64,000 nt of DNA from Gelidibacter salicanalis (GTDB taxonomy: Bacteria; Bacteroidota; Bacteroidia; Flavobacteriales; Flavobacteriaceae). Location: contig NZ_VORX01000011.1 of the NCBI RefSeq assembly GCF_007997285.1, positions 1 to 64,000 on the forward strand. The letters are read 5' to 3'. Both the position numbers and the translations under genes were made by a program. The notes under the pieces are model-generated. The model was not told the DNA's origin. It searched no databases and was given only the letters and a program-made list of their open reading frames with translations. Shown piece after piece: positions 55,043 through 63,931 of the stretch; position 1 is the first letter of the stretch; the number at the start of each line of letters is the position of its first letter.

Positions 55043-55975
55043 TTATTTAACGTCCATCAACTCCACGTCAAACACTAAGATTGCATTTGGAGGAATGACA
55101 CCACCAGCGCCCTGAGCACCGTAGCCTAAATCAGATGGAATTACCAAACGGGCCTTATCACCAACGTTTAACAAACAAATCCCTTCATCCCAACCAGCGA
55201 TGACTTGACCTACACCCACTTGAAAATCTAATGGCTGCTTGCGCTTGTATGATGAATCGAAAACCGTACCGTCAGCTAATTGACCTTTATAATGTACAGA
55301 AACCGTTTTACCTTTCTCCGCTGCTTTACCAGATCCTTTTTGTAAAATTTGGTAACGTAAGCCACTATCAGTGCGCTCAAAACCGGTTGCCAATTTATCC
55401 AATTCAGCTTCATTAGCTTTGCGTGCTTCAGCTATAAGTTGTTCTCTCGAGCCTTCAAAAGTTCTAAACGCTTCAATTGCATTAAAAGCTTTAGCGTCTT
55501 CGCCTAGTCTCACAATTTCTATAGTTTCAATGACATCTCCTTGAGCAATGGCATCAACAACATCCTGTCCTTCAATTACATTTCCAAACACGGTATGTTT
55601 GTCATCCAACCAAGGTGTTGCAATGTGGGTAATAAAGAATTGACTTCCATTAGAACCTGGCCCTGAATTTGCCATTGACAAAACGCCTGGCGCATCATGT
55701 CTTAAATCCTGATGAAACTCATCTTCAAATTTATATCCTGGATCTCCAGTTCCTGTTCCTTGAGGACATCCTCCTTGAATCATAAAATCAGGAATTACAC
55801 GATGAAATTTTAAACCATTGTAATAAGGTTTGCCTTGTGCCTTTGCTGAATTTTTTAAATCTCCTTCTGCTAAAGCCACAAAATTCCCAACTGTTCCCGG
55901 TGTTCTTTTGTATTCTAAATTCACTAAAATCTCACCTTTATTGGTGATGAATTTCGCATATAAGCCGTCTTGCAT
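55043..55975 (-). CDS. Cyclophilin-FKBP fusion peptidyl-prolyl isomerase
   Basis: About 310 residues joining two unrelated PPIase folds. The N-terminal cyclophilin domain (about 1-155) has [25 protein letters not shown] and [10 protein letters not shown]; a helical linker (about 160-205) follows; then an FKBP domain (about 210-310) with [38 protein letters not shown] and [16 protein letters not shown] start it at the ATG at 55975 (MQDGLYAKF); an upstream in-frame ATG (56050) would add 25 residues with no domain. No signal peptide, so it is probably cytoplasmic. This dual type (CFBP) is known from a few bacteria including flavobacteria. Confidence 0.92.
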   Translation of the reverse strand: MQDGLYAKFITNKGEILVNLEYKRTPGTVGNFVALAEGDLKNSAKAQGKPYYNGLKFHRVIPDFMIQGGCPQGTGTGDPGYKFEDEFHQDLRHDAPGVLSMANSGPGSNGSQFFITHIATPWLDDKHTVFGNVIEGQDVVDAIAQGDVIETIEIVRLGEDAKAFNAIEAFRTFEGSREQLIAEARKANEAELDKLATGFERTDSGLRYQILQKGSGKAAEKGKTVSVHYKGQLADGTVFDSSYKRKQPLDFQVGVGQVIAGWDEGICLLNVGDKARLVIPSDLGYGAQGAGGVIPPNAILVFDVELMDVK

Positions 55976-56131
55976 GGTATTTATTTTTTGTTTGAAGATG
56001 CAAAGATACAAATTGATTGGCAAAATCGATTTAACAATCGGAATTTCCATGCTATTAATGCCTATTATGGATTAAAAAATGCCATTTCGGACAATTAAGT
56101 CGTAAATTTAAAAGAAATAATGCGAATGATT

Positions 56132-56161
56132 TTGCAATGCTGAAAATTGCCCTTAATTTTG
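56132..56161 (+). promoter_or_regulatory. Azurin gene promoter
   Basis: TTG (56132-56134) and TAATTTTG (56154-56161) with a 19-base spacer, 35 bases before the ATG at 56197. Confidence 0.7.
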
Positions 56162-56196
56162 TATTTCATTTAGTAGTAATCTAAAATTCGAAAACA

Positions 56197-56709
56197 ATGA
56201 AAAATTTATTCGTAGTACTCTTGGCTGTTGTGACCTTTAGTTGTGGTGATGGCAAAAAGGAAAACAAAACAGACATGAACGCAGATACGCGAGTGGAAGA
56301 AAAAGCTGCTCCTGTAGAAGTTACCGACTCTAAAATTGCTGAGGTAACAATTGAAGGGAATGACCAAATGAAATTCAACAAAACTGAAATTCGTGTGAAA
56401 GCTGGTCAAACCGTAAAATTAACCTTGAAGCATGTTGGCAAAATGGATAAAGCGGTTATGGGTCATAACTGGGCTTTACTTACCAAAGATGCTGATATGG
56501 CAACTGTAGGTCAGGCTGCTGCAACTGCTGCAGATAATGACTATATCCCTGCTGACATGACTGATAAATTTATCGTGCATACAAAAATGCTAGGTGGTGG
56601 CGAAAGCGATACTATCGAGTTTGAAGCTCCTGCTCCTGGAACCTACATCTTTATGTGTACCTTCCCTGGACATTACGCTTTAATGCAAGGTAAATTTATT
56701 GTTGAGTAA
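56197..56709 (+). CDS. azu: Azurin lipoprotein (blue copper protein)
   Basis: 170 residues. Lipobox VTFSC (Cys near 16), a hydrophilic linker, then a cupredoxin domain from about 45. The copper ligands are visible: His in MGHNWAL and Cys, His, Met in MCTFPGHYALMQGKF. Azurins carry electrons, for example to cytochrome peroxidases or denitrification enzymes. Lipid-anchored forms occur across Bacteroidota. Single gene with a terminator behind it. Confidence 0.93.
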   Translation: MKNLFVVLLAVVTFSCGDGKKENKTDMNADTRVEEKAAPVEVTDSKIAEVTIEGNDQMKFNKTEIRVKAGQTVKLTLKHVGKMDKAVMGHNWALLTKDADMATVGQAAATAADNDYIPADMTDKFIVHTKMLGGGESDTIEFEAPAPGTYIFMCTFPGHYALMQGKFIVE

Positions 56710-56730
56710 TCTCTACACTTTTAAAAAACT

Positions 56731-56760
56731 AAAGGCCGTAATTGATTTTACGGCCTTTTT
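56731..56760. terminator. Terminator between azurin and lplA
   Basis: AAAGGCCGTAA (56731-56741) and TTACGGCCTTT (56748-56758) form a perfect 11-bp stem followed by T residues; suits both convergent genes. Confidence 0.9.
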
Positions 56761-56795
56761 TATGGTTTAAGTTGAGATCAATTTATCTGAAATAA

Positions 56796-57797
56796 TTATT
56801 CATCTTCTCCATAAATCAACTCAATAAAGGCTTCTTTTTGAAGAGCTCCAAAGTATTCATTTAAGTTCACATCTTCCAAAACATTAGAAATCTCTGCATG
56901 ATCATATCGCAGCCCTGTCAGTAATTGTTCCAAGTGCACCACTGGTTCCTTACCAAAAAAGTCGCCAAAAATCTTGAATTCCATGATGTAGCCTTTTTCC
57001 ACAAAAATCCTGAGATCAATTTCTCCAATGGAAAACCGCTTGCTCCTTTGGACATTGAATTTTGGAGAACGCCCGTAATTCCATTCCCAAGTATCGTATT
57101 TTTCAGATTTTAAAGCGTGTATTGCGCTCCACTCTTCCAAAGTCAATTGATAGGTTTTAAAAGGTTCACGCTCTTCATACAACCCCTCCAAAACCAATTG
57201 TCTAAACTCCTGAATTGTTAAGGGTGCTTTCAAAAACTCTGAGATGTTTGCCACCCGACTTCTCACCGATTTATGACCTTTGGATTGAATCTTGCTCATT
57301 TTTACAGTTAACGCTTTGGCAACTTCACTCAAATCAGTGTCTAATAATAAAGTACCATGGCTGACCATGCGTTTGCCCGTAGAAAATTGAGCAGTACCGG
57401 AAATTTTCTTGTCGTCCACCTCAATGTCATTGCGCCCCTTCAATTCGGCATTCAAACCCAAACTTTTCAAGACCTTAATAACCGGCTCGGTAAACTTTTT
57501 AAAGTTGCTCAGACTTTTACCATCGTGGTTGGTGATAAAACTAAAATTCAAATTTCCAAAATCATGATATACAGCGCCACCGCCCGAAATACGCCTGACT
57601 ACATGAATATTATGATCCTCTATATAAGTTTGATTGATCTCTTCCAAAGTGTTTTGGTTGCGACCAATGATGATAGAAGGTTCATTGATGTAAAATAACA
57701 AATAATCCTCATCTGCACTAAAATGCCGAAGGATGTATTCTTCTAAAGCCAGATTCAGCTTTGGATTGGTATGGCCATCATTTTCTATAAAAATCAT
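56796..57797 (-). CDS. lplA: Lipoate-protein ligase
   Basis: 333 residues. Attaches lipoate to E2 and H proteins of the oxo-acid dehydrogenases and glycine cleavage system. The lipoyl-AMP site motif is visible: RRISGGGAVYHDFGNLNFSF near residue 70, with DIEVDDKKISGTAQF near 125. The C-terminal domain (from about 245) is the accessory domain. Single gene, convergent with azurin. Confidence 0.93.
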   Translation of the reverse strand: MIFIENDGHTNPKLNLALEEYILRHFSADEDYLLFYINEPSIIIGRNQNTLEEINQTYIEDHNIHVVRRISGGGAVYHDFGNLNFSFITNHDGKSLSNFKKFTEPVIKVLKSLGLNAELKGRNDIEVDDKKISGTAQFSTGKRMVSHGTLLLDTDLSEVAKALTVKMSKIQSKGHKSVRSRVANISEFLKAPLTIQEFRQLVLEGLYEEREPFKTYQLTLEEWSAIHALKSEKYDTWEWNYGRSPKFNVQRSKRFSIGEIDLRIFVEKGYIMEFKIFGDFFGKEPVVHLEQLLTGLRYDHAEISNVLEDVNLNEYFGALQKEAFIELIYGEDE

Positions 57798-57998
57798 AAG
57801 GTTCGGTTTTACACAAAGATAAATAATTGTGAAGAGGTAAGAGTGGATTGATCACCAAGAATTCGTGGATTTTGATTTTTAAATCCTGTGAACCTGACCT
57901 TAATGTTAAGATTGGAAATCCTTTTTTTAAATCTGATATTCTACCGCTTTGGATTTTTAAATTTATAAGGTTAGTTTTACAAAAATTGAATCCAAGAC

Positions 57999-58493
57999 AT
58001 GAAATTTACTTTCAAAAAATTACGTTCAGCCTTAATCAACACTAAAAGCACTGAAAATGTGGTGGCAGCCACCTATACTGGCGCTATCATCAAGGATGTA
58101 GAAGGGGTGCCATTTGCAATTGCAGAAACGAATGTGCTCTATGCAGGATTAAGCGAATTGGCGGGCTACCATTATTTTAAAACGATTACGGTGGGTACCA
58201 TGCAACTTAAAACTTTTAAAGGGGCAAAGCTGATCATAAGAGGAACTGATTTTAGCTTAGATCTTCGTTCAGATATGGAAGAGCTGGAATCAGAGTCGAC
58301 CACAGGCTCAGACCGACGCCTGACCCGAATTGATTTTGAGCTTGATAAAGAGGATCTCCCTAAAATATCCAAAGAGCGCATGGAAAGCATTGAGCTGGTC
58401 GCTAAAAAAAATCACATCCTATTTTCACATATTGAAGGTGGCTATGATGAAGGATTATCCACAGAAGGCCTGACCGAAGCGTCTACCGAATAA
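57999..58493 (+). CDS. Conserved hypothetical protein (164 residues)
   Basis: I do not recognise the family. Beginning MKFTFKKLRSALINTKSTENVV, with beta-rich middle (FKTITVGTMQLKTFKGAKLIIRG) and an acidic C-terminal half (DMEELESESTTGSD, DKEDLPKISKERME). No signal peptide or membrane helix. Isolated on the plus strand between lplA and recQ, with a shared terminator behind it. Confidence 0.6.
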   Translation: MKFTFKKLRSALINTKSTENVVAATYTGAIIKDVEGVPFAIAETNVLYAGLSELAGYHYFKTITVGTMQLKTFKGAKLIIRGTDFSLDLRSDMEELESESTTGSDRRLTRIDFELDKEDLPKISKERMESIELVAKKNHILFSHIEGGYDEGLSTEGLTEASTE

Positions 58494-58568
58494 AAGAGTA
58501 GTTTTTGATGCGCATGAAATTTTGTGATATTAATGCAAATAGACCAATCTCCACTTAAAGGTGTAAAA

Positions 58569-58604
58569 AAAATCCTTCCACAGCAAAGCTATCGGAAGGA
58601 TTTT
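58569..58604. terminator. Terminator between the 58.0-kb gene and recQ
   Basis: AAAATCCTTCC (58569-58579) and GGAAGGATTTT (58594-58604) are perfect complements; on the minus strand the stem runs into a T tract, so it is best suited to end recQ transcription. Confidence 0.88.
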
Positions 58605-58624
58605 AAATATTGTAGAATAACTTA

Positions 58625-60826
58625 TTAATTGGCGACTTCACTAATAAATTTGATACGGTAGAGACGTAATTCTTCATCGTCATAATCGCCATCAAATTCA
58701 TCTATTGCCACATCAATCTTATCAGTATTGGACTCCATAAAGTAATCGTGGATTTCCTCTTGCTGATCGTCATCAAGAATATCGTCAATCCAATAATTAA
58801 TATTCAATTTAGTTCCGGAAAAAACAATGGCCTCCATCTCCTTAATAAAGTCTTGCATAGACATCCCTTTAGCCGAAGCAATATCATCTAAAGGTAATTT
58901 CCGATCGACATTCTGGATGATATAAAGTTTTAAAGCCGAATTGCTTCCTGTGCTTTTCACCACTAGGTCATCAGGTCGGATAATGTCATTGTCCTCCACA
59001 TATTGGGCAATCAAATTGACAAAATCAGGACCATATTTTTTAGCTTTTCCATCTCCTACCCCATGCACGTTACTCAATTCCTCTAAAGTTACAGGGTATT
59101 TGAGCGCCATATCCTCTAAAGAAGGATCTTGGAAAATCACAAACGGCGGCACTCCTAATTTTTTGGCATTGCGCTTTCTGAGATCTTTGAGCATGGTCAT
59201 CAATCGTTCGTCTGCCACCCCTCCTTCACCTTTAGCGGCCGTAATAATGCTTTCATCCGTGGCAATATCAAACACGTGGTCTTCAGACATCATAAAGGAT
59301 TCCGGTTGCTTTAGGTAATTTCTGCCCGCCTCAGTCAAGCGGAGCACCCCGTAGGTTTCAATGTCCTTTTTGAGTAATCCGGCTACTAGGACCTGACGAA
59401 TTAAAGCCATCCAATAGCGTTTGTCCTTATCCTGGCCAACCCCAAAAAATGGCAAGGTATCCGTTCTATGCGATGCTATTAAGGCGTTCGATTTTCCGGT
59501 AATGACATGAACCAAATCCTTCGACTTATATTTATCGTTGGTGTGCGCCACCGTTTCTAAAAGCACCACCACATCGTCCTGCGCTTCGTGCTGCTTTTTA
59601 GGATAGCGTACGTTGTCATCCATATCGCCACCTTCACCAGTTTCCGTGTCAAATTCTTCACCAAAGTAATGGAGAATAAATTTACGTCTGGACAGTGAAC
59701 TTTCAGCAAAAGCGACCACTTCCTGTAACAACGCATGACCAATTTCCTGTTCAGCCACAGGCTTACCCGACATAAATTTTTCTAATTTTTCGATATCTTT
59801 ATAGGCATAAAACGCCAAACAGTGGCCTTCGCCACCATCACGGCCTGCCCTACCCGTTTCTTGATAATAACTTTCGATACTTTTTGGAATGTCATGATGG
59901 ATTACAAAGCGCACATCCGGTTTATCAATTCCCATCCCGAAGGCAATGGTCGCTACCACCACATCGACATCTTCCATCAAAAACATATCCTGATGTCTCA
60001 CCCTAGTTTTAGCATCCAACCCAGCGTGATAAGGCACCGCTTTTATACCATTAACTTGGAGTACCTGCGCGAGCTCTTCTACCCGCTTACGACTTAAGCA
60101 ATAGATAATTCCGGACTTGCCTTCATTTTGTTTGACAAAACGGATGATGTCTGAATCGACATTTTTAGTTTTTGGGCGCACCTCATAATAAAGGTTCGGT
60201 CTATTAAATGATGCCTTGAAGGTATTGGCATCTGTAATGTCTAAACTTTTAAGAATATCCTCCTGTACTTTAGGCGTCGCAGTAGCTGTCAACCCAATAA
60301 TGGGAATATTATCGCCAATGCGTTTTATAATATGCCTTAGGTTTCGGTATTCGGGTCTAAAATCGTGCCCCCATTCACTAATACAATGCGCTTCATCAAC
60401 CGCCATAAATGAGACCGTTACTGATCTTAAAAATTGAACGTTTTCCTCCTTAGTCAATGACTCAGGAGCCACGTACAGCAGTTTGGTAACGCCGTTTTTT
60501 ATATCCTCCTTAACCTGTTTAATCTCAGTTTTATTTAAGGATGAATTCAGCACGTGCGCCACACCATCATGTTGGGACACTGCTCTAATGGCATCTACTT
60601 GGTTTTTCATCAACGCGATGAGCGGAGAAACAATAATTGCTGTCCCGTCTTGAATAAGAGCGGGCAGCTGATAACATAATGATTTACCACCACCGGTTGG
60701 CATGATGACAAAAGTGTTATCGCCAGCAACTAAACTTTTAATAACACTCTCCTGAAGACCTTTGAATTTAGAAAATCCAAAGTATTTTTTTAGTGATGCA
60801 TGTAAGTCAATTTCTTCTTTGTTCAT
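58625..60826 (-). CDS. recQ: ATP-dependent DNA helicase RecQ lacking the zinc-site cysteines
   Basis: 733 residues, 3'-5' helicase for fork repair and recombination. Helicase motifs: MPTGGGKSLCYQLPAL, VDEAHCISEWGHDFRPEY, IIGLTATATPKV, YHAGLDAKTR and YYQETGRAGRDG. Next comes a RQC-like winged-helix segment and an HRDC domain near 560-640. The usual RecQ zinc-binding subdomain has four cysteines (CRR...CxxCDxC). Here SRRKFILHYFGEEFD is followed by TETGEGGDMDDNVRYPKKQ (about 372-412) with no cysteine at any of these positions. From memory this is shared with other Flavobacteriia. A C-terminal acidic tail follows the HRDC domain. Confidence 0.95.
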   Translation of the reverse strand: MNKEEIDLHASLKKYFGFSKFKGLQESVIKSLVAGDNTFVIMPTGGGKSLCYQLPALIQDGTAIIVSPLIALMKNQVDAIRAVSQHDGVAHVLNSSLNKTEIKQVKEDIKNGVTKLLYVAPESLTKEENVQFLRSVTVSFMAVDEAHCISEWGHDFRPEYRNLRHIIKRIGDNIPIIGLTATATPKVQEDILKSLDITDANTFKASFNRPNLYYEVRPKTKNVDSDIIRFVKQNEGKSGIIYCLSRKRVEELAQVLQVNGIKAVPYHAGLDAKTRVRHQDMFLMEDVDVVVATIAFGMGIDKPDVRFVIHHDIPKSIESYYQETGRAGRDGGEGHCLAFYAYKDIEKLEKFMSGKPVAEQEIGHALLQEVVAFAESSLSRRKFILHYFGEEFDTETGEGGDMDDNVRYPKKQHEAQDDVVVLLETVAHTNDKYKSKDLVHVITGKSNALIASHRTDTLPFFGVGQDKDKRYWMALIRQVLVAGLLKKDIETYGVLRLTEAGRNYLKQPESFMMSEDHVFDIATDESIITAAKGEGGVADERLMTMLKDLRKRNAKKLGVPPFVIFQDPSLEDMALKYPVTLEELSNVHGVGDGKAKKYGPDFVNLIAQYVEDNDIIRPDDLVVKSTGSNSALKLYIIQNVDRKLPLDDIASAKGMSMQDFIKEMEAIVFSGTKLNINYWIDDILDDDQQEEIHDYFMESNTDKIDVAIDEFDGDYDDEELRLYRIKFISEVAN

Positions 60827-60913
60827 TAATCCCTATTAGTATTTTATATACATTTGCATAGGATTAAAGATACGATATTCTTTATATGCATCAAACCGAA
60901 AAATCAATAAATT

Positions 60914-61879
60914 TTGAATATTAAAAATTCTATTCTAAGTACGGCTAAAAAGACCTTTACCTTAGAGAGTGCAGCAATTTCGAATCTTGCCACCTTATTG
61001 AATGACGATTTTGCCAGCGCTGTAGAGCTCATTTACCAATCAAAGGGTCGGGTTATCATTACAGGAATCGGAAAAAGTGCCATTATTGCCAATAAAATTG
61101 TCGCCACACTAAATTCTACGGGCACGCCAGCTGTATTTATGCACGCTGCAGATGCCATTCATGGCGATTTAGGATTGATTTTACAGGATGATGTGGTTAT
61201 TTGCATCTCCAAGAGCGGCAACACGCCAGAAATTAAAGTATTGGTACCTTTAATCAAGAATGCCAAAAACAAAATGATTGCCATCACAGGTAATGTCACC
61301 TCCTTCTTAGGACAGCAAGCAGATTATGTTTTAAACGCTTATGTAGAACAGGAAGCCTGTCCAAATAATTTAGCGCCCACCACTAGCACCACTGCACAAT
61401 TGGTTATGGGTGACGCTTTAGCCGTTTGCCTTTTAGAACTGAGAGGTTTTTCTAGTACGGATTTTGCAAAATACCACCCTGGAGGCGCCCTAGGAAAACG
61501 ACTCTATATGAGGGTCAGCGATTTATCGTCGATGAATCAAAAACCTCAGGTAGAATTAGATACCAATGTAAAGCAAGTTATTGTCGAAATTTCTGAAAAA
61601 ATGTTAGGCGTTACTGCTGTTGTAGAAAATGGCAACATTGTGGGCATTATTACGGACGGCGATTTAAGACGCATGCTTAGTAAAAGCGATGCTTTTATTC
61701 ATCTCACCGCAAAAGATATTATGAGTTCCAACCCAAAACGCATTGATGAAAATGCTATGGCCGTAGACGCCAAAGACCTTATGGAAAACAACGAAATTTC
61801 ACAACTTTTAGTAGAACACGAAGGAAAGTATGCGGGTGTAGTGCATATTCATGACCTCATCAAAGAAGGCATCATCTAA
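60914..61879 (+). CDS. kdsD: Arabinose-5-phosphate isomerase (KdsD/KpsF) with TTG start
   Basis: 321 residues. Interconverts ribulose 5-phosphate and arabinose 5-phosphate for KDO synthesis. A SIS domain (about 25-190, GKSAIIANKIVATLNSTGTPAVFMHAADAIHGDLG) is followed by two CBS domains (about 200-320). No in-frame ATG lies near; the ATG at 60885 is followed by a stop in its frame, so TTG at 60914 (MNIKNSILSTAKK) is the start. A -7-like TACATTTG (60849-60856) lies upstream. First gene of kdsD-tatC-CMD-lptB. Confidence 0.93.
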   Translation: MNIKNSILSTAKKTFTLESAAISNLATLLNDDFASAVELIYQSKGRVIITGIGKSAIIANKIVATLNSTGTPAVFMHAADAIHGDLGLILQDDVVICISKSGNTPEIKVLVPLIKNAKNKMIAITGNVTSFLGQQADYVLNAYVEQEACPNNLAPTTSTTAQLVMGDALAVCLLELRGFSSTDFAKYHPGGALGKRLYMRVSDLSSMNQKPQVELDTNVKQVIVEISEKMLGVTAVVENGNIVGIITDGDLRRMLSKSDAFIHLTAKDIMSSNPKRIDENAMAVDAKDLMENNEISQLLVEHEGKYAGVVHIHDLIKEGII

Positions 61880-62703
61880 TGGCAAAACAAACTATTAATG
61901 AGATGTCATTTTTAGACCATCTCGAAGATTTACGCTGGCACCTTATCCGAATCACCTTAAGCATCGTCATTGCCGGTGGGGTAGCCTTTATTTTTTCACG
62001 CTGGATTTTTGAAGTGATTATTTTTGGTCCGAAAAGCATGGATTTTCCGACCTATAAATACCTTTGCAAACTATCGACGTTTTTGCACATGGATTCTACA
62101 TTTTGTGCGGAATCTTTCCCATTTACTATTCAAAGTAGAACAATGAGTGGGCAGTTTTCAGCGGATATCTGGACATCTATCTACGCCGGATTTATCATTG
62201 CATTTCCATACATCATTTACCAACTATGGCGCTTTATTAGCCCAGGTTTGTTGGACAATGAACGGCAGAGTTCGCGAGGCTTTATCATCATTTCCTCCTT
62301 ATTGTTCTTTTTAGGGGTGCTTTTTGGTTATTACGTGATTACGCCTTTATCCATCAACTTTTTAGGTACCTATTCCGTAAGTAGCGAGATTACCAACCAG
62401 TTTGACATCAGTTCTTATATCAGTTTGGTACGGTCGTCTTCAATTGCCGCGGGATTGGTTTTTGAGTTGCCTATTATTATTTACTTCTTGACCAAGGTGG
62501 GCATTGTAACGCCACAAATTCTCCGTAAATACAGAAAATTCGCTTTAGTCGGGGTGCTCATCATTTCGGCGGTAATTACGCCTCCTGATGTAGCAAGCCA
62601 GGTCATTGTGGCCATTCCAATTTTAATATTATACCAAGTAAGTATTTTTATTTCGGCCATTGTGGTCAGAAACCAAAAACGTAAAGCCAAGAAAAATGTC
62701 TGA
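61879..62703 (+). CDS. tatC: Sec-independent protein translocase TatC
   Basis: 274 residues, six predicted helices. Begins MSFLDHLEDLRWHLIRI after a short N-terminus, the cytoplasmic signal-recognition segment of TatC, with the conserved Phe/Glu patch. FEVIIFGPKSMDFPTYKYLCKL and QLWRFISPGLLDNERQ are family features. Exports folded proteins with twin-arginine signals. The ATG overlaps the kdsD stop (TAATG), so the two are coupled. Confidence 0.96.
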   Translation: MAKQTINEMSFLDHLEDLRWHLIRITLSIVIAGGVAFIFSRWIFEVIIFGPKSMDFPTYKYLCKLSTFLHMDSTFCAESFPFTIQSRTMSGQFSADIWTSIYAGFIIAFPYIIYQLWRFISPGLLDNERQSSRGFIIISSLLFFLGVLFGYYVITPLSINFLGTYSVSSEITNQFDISSYISLVRSSSIAAGLVFELPIIIYFLTKVGIVTPQILRKYRKFALVGVLIISAVITPPDVASQVIVAIPILILYQVSIFISAIVVRNQKRKAKKNV

Positions 62704-63046
62704 TATCGTCAATGAATTCAACGCTTACCGCACCAAAATGAACGACAAAATTTTGGCGGATGACAATAACAAAATCATTAAACGCATTTTTAATTTAGAT
62801 ACAAACGCATACGCCGCAGGTGCCTTAGACGTAAAAACTAAAGAGCTTCTAGGTTTAGTGGCCTCCGCAGTATTGCGCTGTGATGACTGTATCAAATACC
62901 ATTTGGAAACGAGCTATAACCACGGACTTACCAAAGCCGAAATCAACGAGGCCTTAGGTATTGCAACCTTGGTTGGCGGTACTATTGTAGTTCCGCATTT
63001 ACGCAAGGCTTACGAGTTTTGGGAAGCTTTAGAACAACAATCTTAA
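62696..63046 (+). CDS. Carboxymuconolactone decarboxylase/AhpD-like protein
   Basis: 116 residues, small helical protein. LLGLVASAVLRCDDCIKYHLE (near 62-82) has the CxxC-x3-H motif of AhpD-like peroxidase partners, followed by GLTKAEINEALGIATLVGGTIVV. In this conserved cluster (tatC-CMD-lptB) the role is unclear; redox function fits the CxxC. Starts at ATG 62696 inside the tatC end (8-base overlap). Confidence 0.9.
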   Translation: MSDIVNEFNAYRTKMNDKILADDNNKIIKRIFNLDTNAYAAGALDVKTKELLGLVASAVLRCDDCIKYHLETSYNHGLTKAEINEALGIATLVGGTIVVPHLRKAYEFWEALEQQS

Positions 63047-63095
63047 GCCCGTTTAAAAAATAAAAATTGTAAGTTTGTTCTATTAAACACTACAA

Positions 63096-63836
63096 ATGAA
63101 ATTAACCGCAACAAATTTAATGAAGTCCTACGGAGGACGCCAAGTGGTCAAAAATGTCTCTTTAGAAGTTAATCAAGGAGAGATTGTTGGGTTGCTCGGC
63201 CCTAACGGTGCAGGTAAAACCACCTCGTTTTACATGATTGTAGGCTTGATTAAACCGAATGGCGGAAAAATCCATCTAGACGATCAGGAAATCACAAAAT
63301 TCCCGATGTATAAGCGTGCCCAACACGGCATTGGGTATTTGGCCCAAGAAGCATCTGTATTTAGAAAATTGAGCATTGAGGACAATATTTTAAGTGTCCT
63401 TCAGATGACAAAACTATCCAAGAAAGAGCAGCTTGATAAGATGGAATCCTTAATTGATGAATTTGGTTTGGGACACATCAGAAAAAGTAGAGGCGATTTA
63501 TTATCTGGGGGCGAACGTCGTCGTACGGAGATTGCTCGTGCATTGGCCACAAATCCTAATTTTATTTTATTGGACGAACCGTTTGCCGGCGTAGATCCTG
63601 TAGCAGTAGAAGACATTCAGCGCATTGTCGCACAACTGACCAAAAAGAATATTGGTATTTTAATTACCGACCATAATGTACAAGAAACATTGGCCATAAC
63701 GGATAGAACCTATCTTATGTTTGAAGGTAATATTTTAAAAGCCGGAAAACCTGAAGAATTGGCTGAAGACGAGATGGTCCGTAAAGTGTACTTGGGTCAG
63801 AATTTTGAACTGCGTAAAAAGAAAATACTTTTTTAG
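63096..63836 (+). CDS. lptB: LPS export ABC transporter ATP-binding protein
   Basis: 246 residues. Powers LPS extraction with LptF/LptG. Walker [10 protein letters not shown] (near 38), Q-loop, [16 protein letters not shown] signature and Walker [14 protein letters not shown], followed by DHNVQETL. The LptB-specific [20 protein letters not shown] is present. A -7-like TAAGTTTG (63070-63077) precedes the gene, so it may also have its own promoter within the cluster. Confidence 0.96.
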   Translation: MKLTATNLMKSYGGRQVVKNVSLEVNQGEIVGLLGPNGAGKTTSFYMIVGLIKPNGGKIHLDDQEITKFPMYKRAQHGIGYLAQEASVFRKLSIEDNILSVLQMTKLSKKEQLDKMESLIDEFGLGHIRKSRGDLLSGGERRRTEIARALATNPNFILLDEPFAGVDPVAVEDIQRIVAQLTKKNIGILITDHNVQETLAITDRTYLMFEGNILKAGKPEELAEDEMVRKVYLGQNFELRKKKILF

Positions 63837-63860
63837 ACGCCTAGTTTATTTCCCTCTGGC

Positions 63861-63931
63861 GCCGTTGTTGGTGTTCTCCACGCCGTTGTCGGTGTTTTCC
63901 AAGCCGTTGTTGGTGTTTTCCACCAACAACG
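63861..63931. repeat. Three 21-bp tandem repeats, the last folding as a perfect hairpin
   Basis: Units at 63861-63881, 63882-63902 and 63903-63923 follow GCCGTTGTTGGTGTTNTCCAM with three changes in total. CGTTGTTGGTG (63905-63915) and CACCAACAACG (63921-63931) form an exact 11-bp stem around TTTTC. An 8-bp inverted repeat CAATGTTG/CAACATTG follows at 63971-63997. A short minus-strand frame reads (V/L)ENT(N/D)NG three times, but a stop lies directly upstream, so it is probably not a gene. The tract may continue beyond the window. Confidence 0.75.
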
